Both the position numbers and the translations under genes were made by a program. 64,000 bases of DNA, taken from NCBI RefSeq assembly GCF_038396675.1, contig NC_088931.1:76827501-76891500 (forward strand), in the 5' to 3' direction. The stretch's first letter is position 1. Every line of letters starts with the position of its first letter. The notes beneath the pieces were generated by a model, which was not told the DNA's origin, ran no database searches, and saw only the letters and a program-made list of their open reading frames with translations. Positions 54,350 through 64,000 of the stretch are shown in pieces. The DNA is from Hydra vulgaris. Taxonomy: Eukaryota; Cnidaria; Hydrozoa; Anthoathecata; Hydridae.

Positions 54350-57300
54350 ACAACTTGACTTTTGATGATGTTTTGGATTTGAATAAATATAATTGTAGTA
54401 CTTTTTATTTTAACGAAATTAAAAATAAAAACGAACAAAGTACGCATTATAATGTTTTGAATGATTTTACTCTACCTTTATCAGCTAACGATTTAGATGA
54501 ACCTAATTTTAAAAATAACACAGTTGTTCATTTAATGTCAATGGATGTTCCTACAAATCTAACTCGTATAGACGAAAATTTGTCGATATCAGAAAATAAT
54601 TTTGGTTCAAGTATGGAATCCAATTCGACTATTAAACAATGGTAGTAGACGTACAAAATGATATGATTTCAAATCCTACTCGAAAAATTCCTTTTTATCT
54701 TTTAACAAAAAAGATTGTCTTGTATGTCAATCATTCGACTTTGCCTGGCGATACTTTCCCTTGTTACGACATATTAGATGTAGAAAATATGACCTATAAA
54801 CATCTTAAAGAACTTAATTCCGTGATAGCTGACATTCAACTCTACGGTTCGTTAACAGTAAGTCCTTATCAAGATGATTTTTTCATAAGACGACTTGAAC
54901 TTTTCAATACGTCTTTAAACAGAAGGCTTACGTTTTCGGACTTTTTTTCAAATTATCACAACAAAAATGAAAAACTTGCAATTTCAAAATATTTAAATTT
55001 AAAATATTTGTTTGATTCTAACACGCATCTGCGTTATGTAAATAATAGCGAAAACACAATTATTTCAAAATTTAGTTTGGATAAAGACAATGTTAAGTTG
55101 TTATTACAATTTTACTCTTTAATCAACGTTCCCAACTATAATTTTTTATGGTATTTTAAAAAGAAAATAAATGAAAATAATCCTTCCGGACTGTATCCTA
55201 TCCGTTCGACCGTCGATCCATCCAAATCCTGGGAACGCGGATTAACTTATTTTGGTTTTTTTTCAAACAAAACAACAAATGCTTAATTTGCAATAGAAGA
55301 CTTTACAAATTTGTTACAATACGATTACAATGTCACTAAATCAAGATATGACAATTTGTATAATTTTTCTTTATCAACGCAAAATAGCAAAAACTTTTTA
55401 ATCTATGTTAAACATCCCAATGTGACTGCAGGAGATATAAACAAACTTTCACCTGAAAAAGATGTCATTTTAGACAAAACAGAAGAAACTTTTGTTCGCC
55501 CTTTTATACATATTATGATTACGCCTAAATATGGGGGAGCTGTTACTAAAAATGCGTTAAATGTAATGGTACCCGACACGAGTGATTCAAATATTTTAAG
55601 TGTAGACTTGGATGTTTATGTTAATAATTTATTAAGCAGTTCAGAAAGCGTTAAATCGTCCAAACCGAAACACATTGTTCCTTGGCAAATTGCATTTTTT
55701 TTATTAAAAATAATAACAAATACAAACACTATTAAAACTGTTGGCAACGTATTCAATATCGAAACAGAACTCACTTCTGTTCCTATTTCTATTAACGCGT
55801 TGTGGAAAATTTGGAACAATCATGTAAACACTGATACAAATGAAAAACAGTCTGTAATAGATTTTGCAGTTTTCCTTAAAGCAGCTTTTATATCTATATC
55901 GACAAAGTATCTTTACATAAGCTCCTCAGCGACAGGATTTGAACCTACAGAGCTATTAGCAAGTTTTTATCAAATTTTTTTTCCCAAAACAAACGAGCGA
56001 AAATATTATCGATTTAGTTTGCAAGATATACCGCTTTCTTCTTTACCAATACCTTTTTTTAACGTTGAACAAATTATATGACCTGAACGGGAACTAAAAA
56101 TGATGGATATTTTTACAGCTGCTCTAAATTATAGTTTACCTAATAATTTACTCAATTTAAATTTAAACAATATTGCATTCAAAGATTTTGTTTACGAAGG
56201 AACAGATCCTAAAAGCATTCAAATTTTATTACGAGGTTATGATATTTTAAAAAATCGCTCTTGCATTCCTGCTGACAAATTTAACAACTTTTATTCCTTT
56301 TGGTGTCAACCTTCATTTGAAAGACGGTTATTATCGCCCAAAAAAATAAGTTTGTCACTCTTAAATGCCCACGCTGAAAGAACAGTTGAATTGAAATCGA
56401 ATTCGTATTCACCTTAATATATTTTAAATCAAAACAATTTACCATCGGGAACACCCGATCTGTCAGCCACACCGTTTCAAGTTTTACCATCAAACTTACC
56501 TTTAGATGTGTATAATATTGTCACAGCTGATTTATCTTTAATTGCAAAATATAACGCAGAAACTTTTATCGAAGTTTTACTCTATTGCGAACAAACAAAA
56601 CCCATTTACTCTCCTTCGATCAAAGTACCACTTTTAACTACGGCCTCTTTTGAAAGAACTACTACACCCAGTTACAAAACATGGTTAAACGGATCAAAAG
56701 TCATATTAAACGTTAAAAACGCAAAAGAATTGACGTTTTATAGCTCATCGCTCAACGGTCAGTTTTTTTATCAAAAAAATTCGAGTAACGCAATCATATC
56801 GTCTTGGGCAAACAGTTTACCGTTAAAAAATATCATTTTAAAAATGTATCAACCGCTTGCAAACAACGCGATTCCTTACACACTCTTATTACAAAGAGAT
56901 CAATATAGCTTAACCAACGAGATTAACCCGTTTACAATGTCGGTCGATCAAAGTATGGTTGACTCTATGAATCAAGATTTTAAAATTCCAAAAAGAAAAT
57001 TCTCTTTTTTAAGGTGCGCATTAACACAAATAAGCAACTTTAATAACACTGTTTCAAACTTTCTGAATAGCGCAGATAATTATATTTTTATCAAATGTGA
57101 TCATGCAACCAACTGCGGCATGTATTTAAACAGAAAATTTGGTTCAAATATTGTCTCTTTTTTTAATTTTGCAGACTATAACAACTCTACACAAGTAACA
57201 GTTTATATCGATTTTACAAAAAATCGCAAAACCGAAATTCAAGGACAAATAGCGACATTTGACTTTGTCGATATCGGCGATTGGAAACAAACAAAGTGGT

Positions 57301-57404
57301 CTTTTTTAAATTCAAATAAAGAACCGCTTACCTTTTCCAATATAAGTAGCACAGTTTATTTCAATCCGACTTTAAAAATACAAATGGTACCAATTTACAA
57401 CTAA
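54346..57404 (+). pseudogene. Very large structural-type Polinton protein, about 1,000 codons
   Basis: Starts MNNLTFDDVLDLNKYNCST with an ATGA overlap from the integrase. The sequence is Asn/Ser/Thr-rich, beta-looking, low in charge (ATFDFVDIGDWKQTKWSFLN, FSNISSTVYFNPTLKIQMVP, LLQRDQYSLTNEINPF), which is typical of virion surface proteins. Position just before the capsid gene fits a penton, fibre or other vertex protein, but I cannot assign a fold. Broken about four times. Confidence 0.5.
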
Positions 57405-57420
57405 AATTTAATCAAACATC

Positions 57421-58066
57421 ATGCCGTTTAAAACCCTTGGAACACGTTATAACAAAAATTTGATCGACTGCGATATTGAACTGTCGATTAATCCAAACGA
57501 TCAAATTAATCAATTGAAAAATCATATCGCGCGTTTGCAAAATCAACTCTTACAATATCCAACAAAAACCGACGTTGAAAATGTAAAATTGGAACTTAAT
57601 GAAAAATGCAAAATATTAAATAAACAAAATAATTCAGAATCGAACGATCAAATAAAGCAATCCGATCACTCAATACCTTCTGAACCAAAAAAAAACAAAA
57701 AAATTTATCGGAAAAGAAAAATTGAAGAAGTTTCTGAAAATAGCAATTCGTCTGATAGCGACACTGAACACAATAGCAAAAAAATAAAACAAACACTTTA
57801 TATAAAACTGGTTTCCCCAGTCACGTTTGTTCTCAATGTTATCAAGAAGTTACCGCAGTTGACAAAATATACGGTTTGTGTAAAAATTATATAATCCAAC
57901 AACGAGCTATACTATCCAGTCCACTTTTGCAAAACAAAAACGAGAAAAAAAAAAGAAATTGAACAAAAAGAGTTTAATTGAGCTCGGTTATACTCGCGCT
58001 TTGAAGGATGTTAAAAATAAAAAACTGCCATTTAAAAAAGACGCAACAGATTCCGACGAAGAATAA
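57421..58066 (+). pseudogene. Coiled-coil protein with basic nuclear-type segment
   Basis: MPFKTLGTRYNKNLIDCDIE, then a heptad region (INQLKNHIARLQNQLLQY), a Lys-rich segment (KKNKKIYRKRKIEEVSE), a Ser/Asp stretch (NSNSSDSDTEHNSKK) and an acidic end (KKDATDSDEE). About 215 codons, broken about twice. Possibly a scaffold or core protein, given its place between the large structural gene and the capsid gene. Confidence 0.45.
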
Positions 58067-58107
58067 ATATATTAAAAATATCCTTCTTTCATTTTTCAAA
58101 AAAAAAA

Positions 58108-59761
58108 ATGTCTTCAACAGCAAAATACCAAAGAGGAGGCGACGGAAATCGATATACTCCCAATGTGGACGGACAAATTACTCTTGAAGACGTTTTAGCA
58201 AAAGCTGAAAATGAAAATAAATGGCTTCAAGAAGCTACCAATGGCAATATAAGCGCCGAATTTAAACAGCAACTCAGTCAAAAATATCCCGGTTTTAAAA
58301 GAGGAGAAGCTCAAGACGAAGTAATCTCTGTCGGATATCAAAAGTTTTCTTTTGATATGTCTTCTGATTTCAGTACTTTAATAACATTTATTTTAAAACT
58401 TAACGAATGGACTATTCCGCAAGACTACTGGTTGGAATTTGATTGTTTTTTATATAAAAATTTGAGCACACTGACTAAATTTGGAACAACCAACGAAGAA
58501 AAAGCTTTACTCGACAAAATTTGTATAACGCAAAATTTTATATCCTAATTGATTAAAACAATGAGATTGTATCCCAATTTGCAAATGAACAATTCTGTAC
58601 CTGCTTATAATGTCAATTATAACCGTTCGTTTGACAGATTTAAAGCAATGTTGGTAAAAAAACTATTTGAAAAATTTCAGAGATAACATTATTAACAGAA
58701 ATATGGGTATTTCAGAAAATATGGAGGGTTTTGCAACTTGGGCCGAAACAAAAACATTATGTCAAGCTGCTGACGCAGCCGCCATTATTAGAGCCAATAA
58801 TGGAGCAGCCGCAGGTTACCAAACCGAGCTAAAAGCTTATAATGCTTTAATGACAAGTGATAAAGGTTACAGATTTAGAGTCCCTCTTCAACATTTGGAC
58901 CCTTTTTTTCAAATTAAAGAATATTTTGGAAAAGCTAAAGAATTTAAGCTTGAATTTTTTATTGAAAACGACATGAATCAATTGTTAGAACTAGTAAGAC
59001 CCTATACAGATGCCGACGCCACCGCATTAGCAGGAGTTGGAGTCGCAATAAGAAATCCAGTTATTTGGGTCAATACTTATCGAATTAAACCAAGCATTCC
59101 CTTGGAAAAGGCTTTATATTTAAATAGCAAACCCGACACACCTTACACGGTTGTCAAAATGCCACATTTTGAACAAGTTATTACAAACGTAGAAGGAACG
59201 ACTGAAATTACAATTAACTTGGGCAACATAAAAACTTCTGACTTGGTACCTCACGCTATCATTGTTTCATTAATGTCAAAAAAAGAAAATGATCATTTAA
59301 GTAAAGCGTGCCTTACACCTGTAGAAATGGCTTGCACTTATATTAAAAAAATTACTCTAAACAATTATAGAGGAACTTTTGTCAATTCACCAGGTGACAC
59401 TGTTGAAATTGATTTGGGCAACAAATTAGAAGATCAACAATTTTGTTATAGAAACTGTGTTGCTTGGTGCAAAGGAAATTCAGCTTCTACTTTAAATCTC
59501 AATAATTTTGCAGATTTTTACACGAAAGACGACGACACGTTTATCAAATTACCAAGCGACTATTATAGTAGAACTGCAAATTTAACAGAGCCTTTAGTCA
59601 TTGACTGCACAAGCGATTTTGGATATGCAAACGACAAACCTCCAGCAACAATCGCAGGAAACAACGCGTTTCAGATTCATTTTCAATTTATAGACACATT
59701 TAAAGGAGTTCTTACTTTGTACCTGCAATACGAATCTGCCATTGTTCAAACCGGAGTTTAG
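58108..59761 (+). pseudogene. Major capsid protein candidate (double jelly-roll)
   Basis: N-terminal AKYQRGGDGNRYTPNVDG holds a possible adenain site (QRGG). YRFRVPLQHLDPFFQIKEYF then KEFKLEFFIENDMNQLLEL matches the F-x-V/I-P-L-x-H-x-x-x-F-F block and following strands of Polinton and NCLDV-type capsid proteins. The C-terminal strands (FQIHFQFIDTFKGVLTLYLQ) fit a jelly roll. About 550 codons, as expected. Followed immediately by the small basic peptides. As a fossil it is broken about twice. The fold call is by motif and position only. Confidence 0.7.
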
Positions 59762-59922
59762 CAAAATGAAAATTATAGCTATGCGCCCGCTAAATTTAAA
59801 TCGTCATAAATTTCAATTCAAACATTTTTACTTTAATTAAAATGACCTTGTATTTAAATTATTCATGTATATATAATATTAATAAAAAAAACAATATTTG
59901 TATTTTTTTTTACCTTATAAAA

Positions 59923-60084
59923 ATGACTTGTAGACGTTGTCGAACGAGAAAAGGAGGTCGAAGACATAAAAGAACAAGAGGGAAAGGATTTTTAACAAAA
60001 GTTAGAAACTCAGCCAAACGATTTTTAAAATCTGATATTGGAGGTTACGCTTTAGATTACCTACAAAAACGAAGAAATGGTTAG
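59923..60084 (+). CDS. pX-like basic peptide 3, 53 aa
   Basis: ATG at 59923 (an upstream in-frame ATG at 59842 would add 27 hydrophobic residues). MTCRRCRTRKGGRRHKRTRG then KGFLTKVRNSAKRFLKSDIG. A CxxC pair near the start, a strongly basic N-terminus, RGKG step and an amphipathic C-terminal helix. It overlaps the next gene by eight bases (ATGGTTAG). Confidence 0.6.
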   Translation: MTCRRCRTRKGGRRHKRTRGKGFLTKVRNSAKRFLKSDIGGYALDYLQKRRNG

Positions 60085-60226
60085 AAGAGGACGAGGAAGA
60101 GTTTATTTACCCCCACTAAAAGGCGCCGGTAGAAGACGTTTAAAAAGAAGAATGCGCGGTAAATTTCTTCCAATTTTAGCTGCTATGTTGGCGCCAACTT
60201 TATTATCGTCTATATTGCCTCGATAA
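60077..60226 (+). CDS. pX-like core peptide 4, 49 aa
   Basis: MVRRGRGRVYLPPLKGAGRR, then RMRGKFLPILAAMLAP and TLLSSILPR. RMRGKFLPIL is close to the MRGGILPLL of adenovirus pX, and LKGAG fits the (M/I/L)xGx-G adenain consensus. Likely a DNA-condensing core or membrane-active peptide matured by the element's protease (inference). Confidence 0.7.
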   Translation: MVRRGRGRVYLPPLKGAGRRRLKRRMRGKFLPILAAMLAPTLLSSILPR

Positions 60227-60253
60227 TAAATTAACATTTGATTTTTTTTTACA

Positions 60254-60370
60254 ATGAGGAAAAGAAAACTTTACAAAAGACAGTTTAAAAAGAAAATACG
60301 CGGAGGTTCTCTCCCTATGTTTATGCAAAAATTTATTGTTCGAAAACTTGTACAAACTCTTGTCAATTAA
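60254..60370 (+). CDS. pX-like core peptide 5, 38 aa
   Basis: MRKRKLYKRQFKKKIRGGSL then PMFMQKFIVRKLVQTLVN. IRGG fits the (M/I/L)xGG-x adenain consensus. Basic N-terminal half, hydrophobic C-terminal half. Too short for ordinary gene calling but consistent with its neighbours. Confidence 0.6.
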   Translation: MRKRKLYKRQFKKKIRGGSLPMFMQKFIVRKLVQTLVN

Positions 60371-60377
60371 TTATCTA

Positions 60378-60539
60378 ATGCGTAAAAAAATATCACGTAA
60401 AAGACGAATCAAACGAATCAAACGAAAAAACAGTTTTGAAAAAAAGTTACGAGGAGGATTTTTACTACCATTTTTTAATCCTTGGAAAGCTTATAAAATT
60501 GCAGATAAACGAGAACAAAATGATAAAAAAACATTATAA
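60378..60539 (+). CDS. pX-like core peptide 6, 53 aa
   Basis: ATG at 60378 (MRKKISRKRRIKRIKRKNSF), then KLRGGFLLPFFNPWKAY and a polar end. LRGG again fits an adenain site. It overlaps the next gene by 20 bases in another frame. Confidence 0.65.
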   Translation: MRKKISRKRRIKRIKRKNSFEKKLRGGFLLPFFNPWKAYKIADKREQNDKKTL

Positions 60540-60735
60540 AAGACGCTCGTTTCAAAAAAGACGCACTCGCCGTTTCAAAAAACGGTTACGAGAAAAATTT
60601 TTACCCATTTTGACCGCGTTAGGTGCACGACTTTTACCCACATTAGGAGCTTCGATATTACCCACAATTGGAAAAGCGGCTTTAGGCGGATTAGTATCTG
60701 GCGGAATTTTGTACGGAATTAATCGAATTGGATAA
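60520..60735 (+). CDS. pX-like core peptide 7, 71 aa
   Basis: ATG at 60520 (MIKKHYKRRSFQKRRTRRFK), then RLREKFLPILTALGARLLP and a glycine-rich hydrophobic tail (AALGGLVSGGILYGI). Clear paralogue of the 60077 gene (REKFLPIL against RGKFLPIL). The longest member, closest to adenovirus pX in plan. Confidence 0.68.
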   Translation: MIKKHYKRRSFQKRRTRRFKKRLREKFLPILTALGARLLPTLGASILPTIGKAALGGLVSGGILYGINRIG

Positions 60736-60766
60736 TAAAAATGAACAAATGTTAAAAATAATATAT

Positions 60767-61111
60767 TTATTCGTTTACAACTGTCTCTTTTTTTCGTTCG
60801 TTTTGATATTCGTCGACCAAACAATAACAAACGTAAAAAGGAACAAAAAAAACATTGCAATACCATTGAAAAAATTTCATGAGTAAGCAAGGTATCACTT
60901 CCACTATGAATAAACCAGTCAGCCCCAAAGGCACGAATACACAATTAAACGCGAGTTTTAATATTTTAAACATTTTGGATCTTTTAAATTTATCACACAG
61001 AGATTTAAAAATACGCGCTATCGTGCGAAACACCATTCTGATACTTTTCTTTTGAGAATCGAACCTTTTTTGACTATTTCTTTCAACTGTGAAAAAATAA
61101 TATAAAAACAT
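60767..61111 (-). CDS. Small membrane protein starting in the right inverted repeat, 114 aa
   Basis: MFLYYFFTVERNSQKRF, a basic region (IARIFKSLCDKFKRSKMFK), then two hydrophobic segments (FNCVFVPLGLTGLFIVEVIP and CNVFFVPFYVCYCLV) and a charged tail (ERKKETVVNE). Probably two membrane spans. Convergent with the last pX-like gene. The promoter and first codons lie inside the inverted repeat, so an identical promoter faces inward at the left end. Confidence 0.55.
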   Translation of the reverse strand: MFLYYFFTVERNSQKRFDSQKKSIRMVFRTIARIFKSLCDKFKRSKMFKILKLAFNCVFVPLGLTGLFIVEVIPCLLMKFFQWYCNVFFVPFYVCYCLVDEYQNERKKETVVNE

Positions 61112-61688
61112 TTTTTTTTTCTTTCTTAACCGCTTAACTTATGGCAAACGACCCTATCGAGATTATAAACCGTTGTTTTTTTTTTTAATAAATTCAATAA
61201 CATAAACGCAATTTTTTTTATTCTTTTATAAATCACCATGTCACAACATGCACACTGTGACAAGAATGACCCTGTCACGCATGCGTCATTTTCACTTATC
61301 ACCATGTCACTTGTCACCATGTCACCACTTGTCACTTGTCACTTGTCACCATGTCACTTGTCGCCATGTCACCACTTGTCACCATGTCACTTGTCACCAT
61401 GTCACCACTTGTCACCATGTTACTTGTCACCATGTCACTTGTCACCATGTCACCACTTGTCACCATGTCACTTGTCACCATGTCACCACTTGTCACCACT
61501 TGTCACCATGTCACCATGTCACTTGTTACACCCCTTGACGCCCTACCATTTAACGCCCTCACTTTTTTGGTCAGTCCACCTCACCTTTTCGGTCATGTGA
61601 GAACCATTACAACCAATCACGTTCTTAGGGCGCAATTTTCATAATAATAATGAAGAAAAAAATAAAAACCGATTATTACATCTCATCA
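61084..61688. repeat. Right terminal inverted repeat of the Polinton
   Basis: Complement of the left repeat. Unique parts differ at only a few positions (for example TATTAATCGG against TAATAATCGG near the tip). About 90 bp longer than the left copy because the minisatellite has more units. Ends CATCTCATCA at 61688. Confidence 0.93.
61285..61535. repeat. Minisatellite in right inverted repeat (CACCATGTCACTTGT)
   Basis: Irregular array of CACCATGTCA and CTTGTCAC words, complement of the left array, with more copies. Frames through it are artefacts. Confidence 0.93.
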
Positions 61689-61694
61689 GTGGTC
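61689..61694. repeat. 6-bp target-site duplication, right copy (GTGGTC)
   Basis: Identical to 21871-21876. Confidence 0.95.
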
Positions 61695-62238
61695 ATTACA
61701 CCAAAGTATTTCAGGGCTAACATTTGTGAACCCAGATATACCTGCATTAAAGTATGGGAGAGCAATGGAAATTGAAGCAGCAAAGCAGTTTTTTAAAGTG
61801 ATGAAATCTCTTCATCAAAATTTAACTGTAAATGAATGCGGATTATTTTTAGATGTTGAAATGCCCTATATAGGTGGAAGCCCTGATAGAGTAATCAGAT
61901 GCTCGTGTTGCCCACCAGCTTGTTTAGAAATAAAATGCCCATTTTCAATTAACCATACAACACCACAAGATCCAAATATATCACTTCCTTATGTTAAAAA
62001 AAATTTAAATAACAAGTTTGTCATTAATAAAAAACATAGATATTATACTCAATGTCAGGTTCAAATGGGAACTGCTAAGATGAACAATTGTTATTTTACG
62101 GTATGGACAGCTCATGGGTATATAATTGATAAAGTTGCATTTGATGAAGCTAGTTGGTTGAGTATGAAAGTTGATTTTTCTAAATACTACAACGATCATT
62201 ACTTAAAAACTGTCTTTGTAGATTTTTCTATTAACTGA
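61689..62238 (+). pseudogene. SAP-SWIM-YqaJ nuclease gene, 3' half
   Basis: Continues the reading phase of the 5' half across one copy of the target duplication. LHQSISGLTFVNPDIPALKY, then GRAMEIEAAKQFF and the YqaJ catalytic motifs GGSPDRVI (Asp) and CLEIKCPFS (E-x-K), then YYTQCQVQMGTAKMNNCYF and VWTAHGYIIDKVAFD. YqaJ is a lambda-exonuclease-like restriction-fold nuclease. In ISL2EU-type DNA transposons a YqaJ protein accompanies the transposase (from memory). No damage is seen in this half. Confidence 0.85.
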
Positions 62239-62557
62239 TTGGAACAAAATTGTAAAATCTTTTTTTTTAATTATAAAATCCTTCTTATATTTAAATTGGT
62301 ATTTTTATTGAGTTTAGAAAAAGAAACAATAACTTATTGTCTTATTATAAGATCCAAATAATGGTGTACAAATATTTAGGTAAAGAAAATACTGAAAATC
62401 AAAATGGTTATTCAAGCTATTTATAATAGTAAAAAGCAGTAGTAGTGTGAAACATATATATTCATTAAAAGTGCACGGTGGTGTCCGGCATCCCTTACAA
62501 GTAATTTGAAAAATTTACAATTTTAATACTCTCGCCTGCTTACTATTGAGTCCTTAA

Positions 62558-62993
62558 TACAAGGGGAGGGAATTAAAGTGTGGGTGGGAATTTTAGTCTA
62601 GATCTAACAAACTGGAAAGTTTTATTAAAAAGTGGATGGGAAAATTTAACAAAAATCTCAATCAAGACTCAAGAGTAATTGTAGAGGGGCTTTTAATAAT
62701 TTTCAGAAAATTTTCCTACCCACAAATCTTATTAATTTTTACTTGCTGAAATGTCAAAAATGTTGAAATGTTAAAAATAAGAAAAATATTCAATGTAAAC
62801 CGGCCTTAAAAAATGGAAAATATAATATCATTCACAGATAAAAAATAAAACTTTCAGTGTAATCAGATTTAAAAAATTGTCAATCAATAAAAAAATCATG
62901 TGTGTTGTGTAAAACAAAAAAATTGCCATCTGACCTTTAATTAAGATCCCCCTGTTTATTAGATCTGGACTAAAATTTCCCCACCCCCTTGTA
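62558..62993. mobile_element. TTAA-flanked MITE, 436 bp
   Basis: TTAA at 62554-62557 and 62994-62997 flank inverted ends TACAAGGGG and CCCCTTGTA. These continue imperfectly inward (GGTGGGAATTTTAGTCTAGA against TCTGGACTAAAATTTCCCCA). No coding capacity. The TTAA target fits piggyBac or Kolobok mobilisation, and its ends differ from the piggyBac copy above. 62239-62553 shows nothing else. Confidence 0.8.
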
Positions 62994-63051
62994 TTAAACA
63001 CGCGTGACTAATACTAAATTAAAAATTATGTTTTAAACTTTTAAGCTTGAA

Positions 63052-64000
63052 TTATTTTTTTATTAAAGCAGGCTTTAAATTGCATAAAGCTGCACACGAT
63101 AAAATAATATCATCCAAATGATGAAGCATAGAAATGGGTAATACATTTTTTAAGATTCGAAAAGTTTTTATTCAATTTATGGCCCTTTCAATGTGAATTC
63201 TTAAGTTCGCAACATCAGTAGTCTTCTTGCATTCAGTTGCAGTCATTTGACTCTTTACTCTTGCATCTGGTGGAACTGATAAACTGCGGAATAATAATTC
63301 TTCTCTTATTTGAAATCCTCTGTCTGCCATCACCTCGTCGCCTCTTTCCAACAGATTGTAAAAACCACTGTCACTTGTAATAAATTTATCTGATGCTCTT
63401 CCACCGTAACATTTAGATAGAAACGTTATGTACCCATTTGGTGCTATACCAATTAATACCTTGACAGTGTTGTGGTGCTTGTAATCAGACCAAGTCACTG
63501 CTTGGTTGTAAAGGGACTTTGGACGTTCAATAAATATTTCAAAACAATCAAGAATCACTCTACACTTGTGATGCTTTGCTTTCACAAAGGACTCTGGTAA
63601 GTTTTTTTTTATGACTTCACTTGGGAGCCAAAAAATAATAGCATTTCCGAGAATATAAGCAATAATTCTAATAAAAGTGGTAAATATATTAGAACACAAA
63701 GCTTTTGAAATGTCAAAACGATCAGCAATATCTTCATTTAATAAACCTAAGCGCAACCTCATAAGTGTCATTAAAAATTCTTCTTTGTGTGATAACAGTT
63801 TACATTTAGATATAGATTTTAGTTGTTTAACTTTGCTACGTGAATGTTTTGGGCCTCTCCAATAACGAATGGAGGGTAAAAATGGTTTTAATAAACCAAA
63901 AATAACATTAAAAATAGCAATCGAAGATATACCAGTATAAAAGTTCATTCTTTTATCATTGTTAACTAATCTCCAAGAGAATTTTTGTTTAAGCTTGACT
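63052..64000 (-). pseudogene. DDE_Tnp_4-type transposase (ISL2EU/Harbinger-like), partial
   Basis: The frame is open from the window edge (KFSWRLVNND ... MNFYTGISSIAIFN) through a helical HTH-like region (LGLLNEDIADRFDISKALCS). It then runs into the DDE core: CRVILDCFEIFIERP (first Asp), GDEVMADRGFQIREELL (second Asp) and ANLRIHIERAIN (Glu). A TGA at 63172-63174 follows; beyond it the same frame continues IKTFRILKNVLPISMLHHLD to a TAA at 63052-63054. The TGA is therefore probably a recent mutation of an Arg codon. It is convergent with the YqaJ gene, supporting one composite transposon. Confidence 0.82.

Larger units (their letters stand above)
21877..61688. mobile_element. Polinton/Maverick-type element, 39,812 bp, whole ends, broken genes
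   Basis: Seen: long inverted repeats, perfect 6-bp target duplication, and genes for family-B polymerase, integrase, packaging ATPase, adenain-type protease, capsid candidate, PIF1-like helicase and dUTPase. It is about twice the 15-20 kb usual for the family. It carries many extra genes and a piggyBac insert. Structurally it looks complete from end to end, but it is a fossil with very roughly two dozen breaks spread over its genes. The two terminal repeats differ at only a few positions in their non-repetitive parts, so the insertion is young in evolutionary terms; some breaks may be assembly or sequencing errors. Confidence 0.95.

Noticed and set aside
21877-61688. A stretch of a free DNA virus or contaminating viral contig
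   Set aside because: Perfect target duplication and continuity of the flanking YqaJ gene show a chromosomal insertion.

Overview
The window is strongly AT-rich metazoan DNA, crowded with (TA)n microsatellites, MITEs, decayed LINE and hAT copies and a piggyBac. The mix of repeat families, poly-T-AG acceptor-like sites in front of start codons (spliced-leader trans-splicing is known in Hydra) and large Polintons all fit a hydrozoan, most likely Hydra. The species call is an inference.

Layout. 1-20,300: repeats only. These are a LINE reverse-transcriptase remnant (1-990), a decayed hAT with two visible introns (1017-5034), (TA)n tracts, several TA-flanked MITEs, a decayed minus-strand repeat-family gene (about 9890-12469) and a nearly intact Tc1/mariner-type DD34E element with terminal 22-bp arrays (14782-16876). 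20,779-21,876 and 61,689-62,238: the two halves of a SAP-SWIM-YqaJ nuclease gene. It lies next to a convergent DDE transposase gene (63,052 to beyond the window edge), and together they suggest an ISL2EU-type DNA transposon.

21,877-61,688: one Polinton/Maverick-type element of 39,812 bp inserted in that YqaJ gene. It has long terminal inverted repeats (about 517 and 605 bp, each with a minisatellite) and a perfect 6-bp target duplication GTGGTC. It is a fossil: ends and gene order are preserved, but many genes are broken, roughly two dozen breaks in all. Recognisable parts are a protein-primed family-B DNA polymerase, retroviral-type integrase, FtsK/HerA-type packaging ATPase, adenain-type protease, a double-jelly-roll major capsid candidate, PIF1-like helicase, dUTPase, a possible DEDD exonuclease and about seven small basic peptides resembling the adenovirus core protein X precursor. 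A 2.47-kb piggyBac with an open 584-codon transposase has inserted into one of its genes.

The most interesting part is the accessory cargo: a TRAF-like protein (zinc finger, coiled coil, MATH domain), a death-effector-domain protein and two death-domain proteins. This looks like a captured set of innate-immune and cell-death adaptors. Other cargo is arranged as within-element paralogue pairs of unknown function. Many plus-strand genes overlap by ATGA or similar short junctions, and others start just after TTTTTTTAG, suggesting coupled translation and (trans-)splicing.
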